Below are positions 56,295-64,000 of a stretch of 64,000 bases of DNA, in pieces. The stretch comes from Linum tenue (Eukaryota > Streptophyta > Magnoliopsida > Malpighiales > Linaceae). The stretch spans positions 61,653,703 through 61,717,702 of the forward strand of contig CAMGYJ010000002.1 in assembly GCA_946122785.1 (NCBI GenBank). The letters are read 5' to 3'. The first letter of the stretch is position 1. Each line of letters begins with the position of its first letter. Both the position numbers and the translations under genes were made by a program. A model generated the notes under the pieces. The model was given only the letters and a program-made list of their open reading frames with translations. It had not been told where the DNA came from and searched no databases.

Positions 56295-58489
56295 GCAGGA
56301 CCAGACAAGCACTGTGACTACGTCAATAGCCTTGTATGAGGGGATCGCAAAGCCATTTCTTGTGAAGCTTTTGGCCCTTCGAAACGTAGTTCGGTGGTGC
56401 CTAGCTAGAGGGATATGCTTAGTAGTTTTTGTTGGTGATGCACACGTGATGTTAAGGATGGTTCGGGAGGGCTAGATAACGGATGCCCGTAGGGGTACGG
56501 TTTTGGAGGAGATTATAACTTCAATTATGCTTTCGAGAAGTTACAAAGTTTTTTTTGTCGTAGATGTAACATGGTGGCCCATTTGGTGCCAGTAAAAATC
56601 CTTTTCTTTTTCTCTTCGTTTGTGGGGTTCGATATTGTTTCTTGCCTGTTTTCGACCCTTTTAACTCTTTGTATTTGTTTTTTTTTTTGTTATACGAGTA
56701 ATTGTTATTAACCAAGGTTGTTAAACCTTATGGGGTCCCCGGTTGGATCCTGTCCGACCTGAGTCGGACTTCAAAACGGCCTTCAGAAAGCCCTCTGGTT
56801 TGACCCCTAAAGAGGGAGAAGAAGAGAGAGGAAAGGGAGGAGGGGGAAATAAGGAAGATGGTGGGTAATTCATGGAGGTTAGGTAGATTATATTTTGTGG
56901 AAAATAAGTTTTTAATAGAGATAAATTTAATTTCAGTCGTTAATTTTTAATTACTACCTTATTTTTATATATTTTTAGAAAATGTATAAAACGACTCAAA
57001 CCGATCGAACCTCAATCGGACCAATAAATCTCAAACCCCTTACTTGACCAGCTCAATAACTTAACCCTCACAACGTTGTTATTATAGGTGTCAATCGGGC
57101 GGGTTCAATCGGGTTCGGGTTCAAACGGGTTGCGGGTTAGTCGGGTTGCGGGTTCATCGGGTTCGGGTTCGGGTTCAAACGGGTTGCGGGTTAGTCGGGT
57201 TGCGGGTTCGGGTTCAATCAGGTTGCGGGCAAATCGGGTTGCGGGTTCATCGGGTTTTGGGTCGGTCGGGTTGTGGGCGGATCGGGTTTCGGGTTGTTCG
57301 GGCCAGCGCATCAAGTAACTTAACTCATTACCAACTTACACATTTTATTACACTAATTTAAAATATTTTCTCAACTTTTTAACCAATTTATTTCTACCTC
57401 ATATATATATACTTTATTTTTTTGAAAAAAACTAGTCAAAATGTTAAATCAATTTGTATGACTTGCAAACTTGTTATGTAATTAATCATAATTGGTAAAG
57501 TATTATAGCTAATAGTAATGGTGATATCAATATTTGCAATCAAAAGACAACATTAATTGTTTATTTGATATTTTAGTATTAATTCAGTAGTAATTGGATT
57601 AAAGTATCTCGTCTAGTATAACCATGCAAATCTTGTATTTGGCGTGTGGTATTTGGCAAAAGCATAGTGATAAAAGGAGTTATTTCGAAATAACTCATTG
57701 CCCAAATAACTTCAGTAAACTGTTGCCAAACGAGTTATTTGTAAAATTGTTCGAATTATCCTAAAAGTTTAACAATTAAAGATTAGCTATCAAATTTAGT
57801 AAAATTATTGTGACTTCAATCATAACTTACTCAATAGCATATATCCTATACACTTAGCCTTACCCTCAATCAACAATATTAAGTTAGTATATGTTGTTGA
57901 TTGTAAACCTAAACCATCAATACATTATACACTAACCACGTAACCTATACCCTATACCCTAACCATATGTTTTTGAGTTGTGATTTTGCTAGTATAGTTA
58001 ATTTAAAAGTGAAATTCATACTTTGATTTTCAAAACATAGATAAAAAGTTATATTTGCTAATTGTTATACCCTAACCATATGTCATATACTTTACACCAC
58101 ATACCTTGTACCCTAACCACGTACCATAAACATAAATTAAAAAGGGATCTCCTGCCGTTAAAGACTTCAAATGACTTCAAGTGAACATATGTTAATAAAA
58201 AAACTTAGAACCGTCAAAACCATCAATATCTTATACCCTAACCATATACACCCTAAACCATATGTACCTTATACCCTATACCCTAACCATATACTTTATA
58301 TCCTAAACAACGAACCGTCAAAGATTACTTATCAAGTTTAGTATAAATTGTTGTAACTAATGGTTAATTTATTTATTAGCCCATAAACAATTACATACAT
58401 ATATATATTAGCCTTCAAAGCATATAAGAATAATTTTAACTAGTCATGTCCTCCATATAAAAGTTAAAGATTCATATTTCAAAAGCTAA

Positions 58490-58707
58490 AATTATGAAAA
58501 ACCAAAAAATTGAAAACACCAAATTTGTTTCCTTCTTTCTTTTCACAAAAATACTAAAATTTCCCTCCTTCTTTCTACTTCCATACATTAGAAAACTCAA
58601 TTTTCCCTCCTTTTTCTCTTCCATAAAATTGAAAGAACCAAATTGCCCTCTTCTTTCCTTCTACAAAAAGTTGAAAACTCAAAACTTTCCCTCCTTATTT
58701 CTCTTTC
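58490..58707. repeat. Minisatellite of about 50-bp units, continuing at 60221-60390
   Basis: Units have the pattern CCCTCCTTCTTTCTCTTCC, then AAAATTGAAAGAACCAAA. Several imperfect copies lie here and the array resumes after the MULE, so the MULE landed in the array. Confidence 0.7.
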
Positions 58708-60220
58708 GGCTTAATTGCAAGTTTGGTCACTAGAATTACTTAAAAATTACATGTTTGCCACTAAAATTAATTTATTCCATCCGTAGTCACTTAAATTAGG
58801 TTAACAGTTCAAGTTTGGTCACTGGCCGTTAGTCTCCGTTAACTTTTGCTGATGTGGCAGTCAACTCTTATAGTTGACCGTTAAATAAGTGACGTGGCAA
58901 TTAAAAAATAATAAAAAATAATTATTTTTATTTTCCAGCTAATTATTATAAATTGAAAAATGAAAATCCTAATTCTTTTAATTATTATTTTCCACGCCAG
59001 CAGCTGAATGTCGAATTGGTCTCCGTTCACCACTCCTCCGTCGCCAGCAGAGCTTCTAGTTAGGAGGAATCCGATGGCAATTTCATTGCCGAGAAGACTG
59101 CGTCTACGAGGAGGAATCAGATTCCATTGTTAAGCAACATGTCAGTATATGTAAGTTGTGATTGTACCTTTTAGTTATTGTTCATTACAAAACTTGTACC
59201 GTCAGTCGCCACCGGACGGCCACCACTTCCACCCACCCCCAATCGCCATGATACAAACAAATAAACAATTAGCCGTAGTAAAAAAAATGATGTAAAACGA
59301 AGCAGAGTAGCAGATTGATATGTATTTTTTGTTCATCTGTAATTTTCATGGCGGGCGTTTGTACTGTAGTTGGTTTCCCAGCTGGATCTGAACACTTCCT
59401 CTTCCTTCCTTGTCCCACCTCACATGTCCCTTTCTTCCTTTTCCTCTCTAATCAGAGATTCCCAAGCAAGCTCTCCTCTTTAATTTCTTCTCTGCCCCAT
59501 TCTGCTTTCTTCTTCCTTCACTCCCCCCACCCCATTCTGCTTTCTTCTTCCCTTTCCTCCCCTTTTCAATATCTCCTGTTTAATTCCCTTCCCATGCCAG
59601 TCTGATTTTAAAGTTGACTTGAGATTCCAAAAAAGATGAAACGAAAGAGGTAAGGAGTAGAAGAGAGAGTGCAAGGACCTCGATCTGAGAGAAGAGTCGC
59701 CGCGACACCAGAGGAACTCATCAACGACATCATTAGCACCGTCGCCGGTAGCCGAAGCACCAGTACCGCCAAAGGTCGACCTGTCGTCGGCTTCGTCGGA
59801 GGAACAGTTCCCCAGTCGTCTCGGCGATGAAATTGAAGCGGATTCCTCCTCGTCAGAAACCGTGGACGACCTAGAAGCTCTGCCGGCAACGGAGGAGTGG
59901 TGGACGGAGACCAATTCGGCATTCTGCTGGCGGTGGAAAATAATAATTAAAAGAATTAGGATTTTATTTTTTAATTTATAATAATTGGCTGGAAAATAAA
60001 AAATATTTTTATTTTATTATTTTTTAATTGCCACGTCACTTATTTAACGGTCAACTATAAGAGTTGACTGCCACATCAGCAAAAGTTAACGGAGACTAAC
60101 GGCCAGTGACCAAACTTGAACTGTTAACCTAATTTAAGTGACTACGGATGGAATAAATTAATTTTAGTGGCAAACATGAAATTTTTAAGTAATTCTAGTG
60201 ACCAAACTTGCAATTAAGCC
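58708..60220. mobile_element. Foldback Mutator-like element with long inverted arms
   Basis: Both ends read inwards GGCTTAATTGCAAGTTTGG. The arms pair for roughly 380 bp (58708-59100 with 59810-60220), through words such as CCATCCGTAGTCACTTAAAT, GTTAACTTTTGCTGATGTGG and TTTCCAGC. The flanks TTTCTCTTTC (58698-58707 and 60221-60230) are identical, as expected for a 9-10 bp MULE duplication. The unit of the surrounding minisatellite resembles this word, so the duplication is not fully independent evidence. The 0.7 kb middle has no transposase. Confidence 0.85.
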
Positions 60221-60957
60221 TTTCTCTTTCATAATCAAAAGAATCAAACTTTTCCACTTCTTTCTCTTCCCACATATCAAAACCACCAAAATTCTCACTT
60301 GTTGCTTTTCTATAAAATTCAAAGAACCAAATTTCCCTCTTCTTTCTCTTCCCAAAAACTTGAATACACCAAAATTTCACTCTTCGTTTAAAAACATCAA
60401 ATTACCAAATACATTACTTTACTTTATTTATATTTAATTGATAATTTTATTGAATAGTTAAATTAACCAAAATTTTAATTTATATATTATATTAATATTG
60501 TCATGATCTCAAGTGACCTTCATGTTTCAATTTTTATAATTTTCTTAAAAAACGTAAAATCAAGTGAGTTTCATATTCTTTAAATTTCCTATATGAAATG
60601 AAAAAATAATTTTACTTAAGTTTAGAATGAAAAACTTTATTTTGAAAACTATGTATTGTATATTTTTATAATTATTCAAGTGGATTAGATGAAATTCGGG
60701 TTGAGTCGGTCGGGTTACGGGTTAGTCAGGTTTGGGTCAATCGGGTTCGAGTTAATCGGGTTGCGGGTCAATCGGATTCTGGTTAATCGGGTTGCGGGTC
60801 AGTCGGGTTGCGGGTTAGTTGGGTTGCGGTTCAATCGGGTTGCGGGTCGGGCGGGTTACGGGTTGTTGACTTTTAGTCAATTCGGATTGCGGTCGGGTTA
60901 CAGGTCGGGTTGATCGGGCAGGTTGATCGGGTCGGGCTATGTTTTGACACCTATAGT

Positions 60958-61623
60958 TAGGGGTGGGCATTGGGTGGGTCGGGTGGATTTTGACCATAAA
61001 ATGCACCCACCCGCGTTTAAACGGATTGATAATTTTTAACCCACCACCCACTCACATTTAGTCTCGGGTTGGGTCGGGCGGATGGTGGATGATGCGGGTG
61101 GGTTTGTGGGTTCACCCACATCACAATGTATATAATATAAAGGAGTCAACTTGACATGATAATAGGAAGATGAAATAGGGCGAAAAATGTCGAATGAGTT
61201 CTTAAATTGGATAGAAATTCTATTATGAAAGAGTTTTCTACAGATTGAGACGATTATTAGGTGCAAGGAACTAAGGAAAATAATTCCACAAAGGAAAGAG
61301 CGGTGATATAGGCACAAGAATTAGAGGAAAAAGTAAATGGAAGATGAGGGGATCTCTATTTGGAAGGTTGGCTTTGAGGTTCAAACTCCAGGAGCAGTCC
61401 GAGTTTATATCTAACGTCTCCACTCTCCTCTCTCTAGCGCCAACGACTTTGATCTTTTTGCTGTTGGGTTGAGCGGGTCACCCGCACACTCACCTACAAC
61501 CCACCCATCACCCGGCGGATGACTCCCAGCGCAACCCGTCACCCACCCACTTAACGAAATTCGGGTCAAATGCGGGTGGGTCGGCCCAAACCCGCGGATG
61601 ATCCGCCCGCATGCCCAGCCCTA
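60958..61623. mobile_element. hAT-type MITE with exact 8-bp TSD, inserted at the edge of another element
   Basis: The ends TAGGGGTGGGCAT and (inwards) TAGGGCTGGGCAT pair. CCTATAGT is duplicated exactly at 60950-60957 and 61624-61631. The target straddles the end of the element 57083-60955 and its own TSD. Subterminal words are GGGTGGGTCGGG and ACCCGC types. Confidence 0.92.
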
Positions 61624-61723
61624 CCTATAGTTGTTATTAACATTAACCGGTTGTACCAACCCACCAAACCATGCCATCTTGAAAACCGGTATGAGTGTAT
61701 AAAGTATAAACCGGTTTCAACCT

Positions 61724-62078
61724 TGTTTTAGTCCCCTTCTTGTTCGATCAGCGTCGAAGGAATTCACCGCCCAAATTAGTTACTGCTCCAAAAACCTAGC
61801 TCAATCCCGTATCTCCCCCACCGCCATTCTCCGGCACCAGGCCGTCCTTGTCGATTGCCATCATCATAATCAAATCTATCTCGCTGGTGAAACTCTTCCC
61901 GTAAGTTCCTTTACGCTCTCTGTCTCTCTCTCCAGCTCGCCGCTCCCTATTCGATTCCTTTTCCGTTTCCGCTGGGACATAGCAAACCCTAGTTTCTCCC
62001 AGAATGCCGAGGGAGGCTTAACAGGAAGCTCTATTAATTTGTCCAGAGGTCGAAACCTAGCTAGGAGATTGTGCAACC
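61724..62078 (+). promoter_or_regulatory. Upstream region and leader of MFAP1
   Basis: CT-rich sequence (61914-61935) and a pyrimidine-rich leader precede the ATG. No TATA box is clear. The gene starts about 350 bp right of the transposon nest. Confidence 0.4.
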
Positions 62079-63570
62079 ATGTCGGTCACGGCGGGTGTCA
62101 GCGATGCGGCACTGGCCACCCGAGACAAACTCAAAGGCAAAATCAATCCGACCAAAGTGAAGAGGTACTGGCCAGGTAAAGCTCCCGAGTGGGCAGACGA
62201 AGCAGATGAAGACGGCGATATCAGGATGTCCAAAATGGACATCCTGGAAAAGGCCTTCCCAAGCCACGACGGTGCTTCCGATCCCGCCCTGAGAGACGAT
62301 CCCAGGCTCCGACGTCTGGCCGTGAGCAGGATTGACAACCGGGACGAGGCAAGAGCCGACCACCGCAGAATCCGACAGGCTGAGATTATATCCACGGAGG
62401 AGGAGGAGAGGCTGGAAGGATTAGACGCCGAGGAAGAAGATGAGGAGGCACTGGAAGAGAGAAGGAGAAGAATCAGGGAGAAGGCTCGAATGAGGGAGCG
62501 AGAGGAAGCTGCACTGCTTCCTGTAGAAGAGGAAGAAGATGAAGAAGAAGCAGAAGAAGACGAGTCTTCTGAGTATGAGACCGACTCCGAGGAAGAAACG
62601 ACAGGTATGGCAATGGTGAAACCTGTGTTTGTGCCTAAATCAGAGAGAGATACCATAGCCGAAAGGGAGCGGCTTGCCGAAGAAGAAAGGGCTTTTGAGG
62701 AGAAAGTGAAGAGGAAAATGGAAGAGAGGAAGGTGGAGACTAAGCATATGTTGGTTGAAGAGATTAAGAAGGACGAACAAATTCAGAAGAATTTGGAGAT
62801 GGAGGCGGAGATTGCTGATGTGGATACCGATGATGAGATGAATGAAGCAGAAGAGTATGAAACGTGGAAAGTGAGGGAAATTGGGAGGATCAAAAGGGAT
62901 AGGGAAGATAGAGAGGCGATGTTGAAGGAGAAGGAAGAGATTGAGAGAGTGAGGAATATGACTGAAGAAGAGAGGAGGGAATGGGAGAGGAAGAACCCTA
63001 AACCTGCTCCGCCACCTAAGCAGAAGTGGAGGTTTATGCAGAAGTATTTTCACAAAGGTGCTTTCTTTCAGGATGAAGGCGATGAACGTGCTGCTGCTGC
63101 AAGTGCTGGGTCCGATAAGAATGTCTTTAAGCGCGATTTCTCTGCACCAACTGGTGAAGATAAGATGGACAAGAGTATATTGCCGAAGGTTATGCAGGTG
63201 AAGCACTTTGGTCGCAGTGGAAGGACAAAATGGACTCATCTTGTTAATGAGGATACTACTGATTGGGATAATCCGTAAGCCTCTGATCTGTCTTCCTCCA
63301 GCTTTCACGTTTTTTTCCCTTTTCCAATTAATGTTCTGATATAATAGTCAACTGATGAAAATGCCACTCTTTATGGTCTTTGCTGCTGCTGATTAGATTC
63401 TGTGTTGTGGTTGGATCATGAAAATAATTATTGATCATTTCTGGTGTTTGTGCAGATGGACATACAACGATCCACTGCGTGCAAAGTACAATGCCAAGAT
63501 GGCTGGAATGAATGCTCCTATAGCTAAACCGAAAGGGAGTAAGAAACTGAAAGATTGGGAGACAAAATAG
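62079..63570 (+). CDS. Microfibrillar-associated protein 1 (MFAP1) homologue, 436 aa
   Basis: MFAP1 is a nuclear component of the spliceosome (B-complex) needed for pre-mRNA splicing; the name comes from an early mislabelling in animals. Exon 1 is 62079-63274 and exon 2 is 63456-63570. The intron 63275-63455 begins GTAAGC and ends TGTGCAG, and the join gives DWDNPWTYNDP. Visible features are KRYWPGKAPEWADEADEDGD near residues 28-47, a long Glu-rich, partly coiled-coil region (about residues 105-320) with an acidic stretch near 148-175, and the family C-terminal part with FMQKYFHKGAFFQD, LPKVMQVKHFGRSGRTKWTH and WTYNDPLRAKYNAKMAGMN. Length matches family members (human about 439 aa). The start is the first ATG of the frame. 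The gene looks intact. Confidence 0.96.
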
Positions 63571-64000
63571 TAAGGCAGCTGTATTCCTTTCTTTTCTTTT
63601 TTGGTGGCAGAGGGAAAGGCTGGAGAAAGGAGGGGGGAAATTGTGTTTGTATCCCTCAAAAGGCCAAAAGATGGTTGTGAAATGATCTGTTTTTTATTCC
63701 TTGCACCATTTTCTTTTGTGCCCTTTTCAATAGAGTTGGAGCATTTTTCAGTTACTCTATCTAACTTCATGGCATTTGTTTACTGATGTAGCTTCTTCTC
63801 TAAAATCGGAACCATATCTTCTCTCTCTTCACTTATGCCCTGTTCATTGATGAGCTATGTTGAGTGAAACGATTATGACTGTGAATACGTGCATAGACCA
63901 AGCTTATAGCTAGATTGCCAGCAGAGTCTCTGTTGTTGAGTAGCAATAGCTGTAGTGAATTTGTTGAGTGTAGTTGGACAACGTGAACACATTACACATC
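63571..64000. other. MFAP1 3' flank
   Basis: 3' untranslated and intergenic sequence with T-rich stretches. No further gene is seen before the window ends. Confidence 0.5.

Larger units (their letters stand above)
55715..56712 (+). mobile_element. Decayed LINE 3' part with G homopolymers
   Basis: In broken frames it reads WSLPPKLQYFVWQHVRRVLP (zf-RVT region), CSVFREEEESLEHLFF (zinc knuckle), VWRARNWVVF, then RNase H pieces FVDGATS, LALRNVVRWCLARG and FVGDAH, and NMVAHLV. The order matches the LINE at 27985-29835. Two G runs (55854-55867 and 56249-56292) interrupt it. No endonuclease or RT is left, and no clear poly(A). Confidence 0.8.
57083..60955. mobile_element. hAT-type element with CGGGTTGCGGGT arrays, interrupted by other elements
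   Basis: The ends TATAGGTGTCAA and TTGACACCTATA are inverted. The 8-bp duplication GTTGTTAT lies at 57075-57082 and, displaced by a younger MITE, at 61630-61637. Both subterminal parts (57100-57305 and 60690-60945) are arrays of CGGGTTGCGGGTTAGT-like units, G-rich on the + strand at both ends. The middle is AT-rich without a transposase and carries the MULE at 58708-60220. Degenerate ACCCTA words occur at 57940-58310. Confidence 0.82.
56713..61723. mobile_element. Candidate outermost MITE enclosing a nest of elements
   Basis: The left edge CAAGGTTGTTAAACC and the right edge, read inwards, CAAGGTTGAAACCGG are similar inverted ends. Sequences just inside are of the usual MITE type (GGTCCCCGGTTGGATCC, ACCGGTTGTACC). 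The 8 bases outside (TTATTAAC and TTTTAGTC) match poorly, so the duplication is not convincing. All the elements at 57083-61623 lie inside it. Confidence 0.45.

Noticed and set aside
57940..58310. Interstitial telomere repeat
   Set aside because: ACCCTA words recur, but they are irregular and mixed with ATACC and AACCATAT. There is no run of the plant telomere unit CCCTAAA.
62057..62656. 199-codon Ser-rich antisense frame in MFAP1
   Set aside because: It is the complement of Glu/Gly-rich codons and reads as poly-Ser; not a gene.
1..64000. CRISPR arrays, prokaryotic operons or an organellar insertion
   Set aside because: No regularly spaced repeats, no bacterial gene order, and no rRNA, tRNA cluster or organellar gene seen; the intron-rich genes and retroelements mark nuclear plant DNA.

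Overview
This is a 64 kb piece of a plant nuclear genome, most likely a eudicot. The evidence is a chloroplast-type polynucleotide phosphorylase gene with 23 introns, a plant cation/calcium exchanger, a plant MFAP1 gene, plant-type gypsy, copia, LINE, hAT and Mutator-like elements, and long AT-rich spacers. The species cannot be named from the sequence alone.

Three genes look intact. (1) A cation/calcium exchanger (CCX) gene, one exon, + strand, 4695-6518. (2) An organellar PNPase gene (RIF10/PNP1-like), 24 coding exons, + strand, 44272-54108, 902 codons; one of its introns is GC-AG. (3) A microfibrillar-associated protein 1 (MFAP1) homologue, two exons, + strand, 62079-63570, 436 codons. They do not form a pathway: one is a membrane exchanger, one acts in organellar RNA processing and decay, and one is a spliceosome component. 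Two gene relics were also found: a CCX fragment (about 38140-38513, - strand) beside an LTR, and a pectin methylesterase inhibitor fragment (about 40345-41517, + strand) split by a hAT element.

Nearly everything else is transposon-derived. 1-4300: the cut end of a GGTCC-rich element, a hAT element keeping the tail of its transposase (701-1728), and a 1.4 kb copia miniature with two LTRs (2129-3554). 7.2-12.1 kb: a hAT MITE, a foldback Mutator-like element, a decayed LINE and another hAT MITE. 13.4-17.6 kb: a fairly young gypsy/chromovirus-type element with TSD, PBS, PPT and two 242-bp LTRs, inside an older LTR. 19-22 kb: a copia relic and two hAT MITEs. 22.1-27.7 kb: a copia element on the - strand whose reverse transcriptase is split by a nest of MITEs and an AT microsatellite. 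28-29.8 kb: a 5'-truncated LINE ending in poly(A). 35.7-36.6 kb: a hAT MITE. 38.5-41.8 kb: a gypsy LTR with a gag relic, and the PMEI relic. 55.2-56.7 kb: Mutator-like and LINE relics with a 44-base G run. 56.7-61.7 kb: a set of elements inserted one inside another, with target-site duplications readable for three of the layers.

The best leads are the insertion histories that can be read from target-site duplications, the G-to-A (C-to-T) pattern of the lesions in the retroelement pol regions, the two host-gene relics lying among transposons, and the tRNA-like promoter boxes in a hAT MITE. I found no evidence of a new multi-gene system. The long stretches at 29.8-35.7 kb and 41.8-44.0 kb hold no gene I can support.
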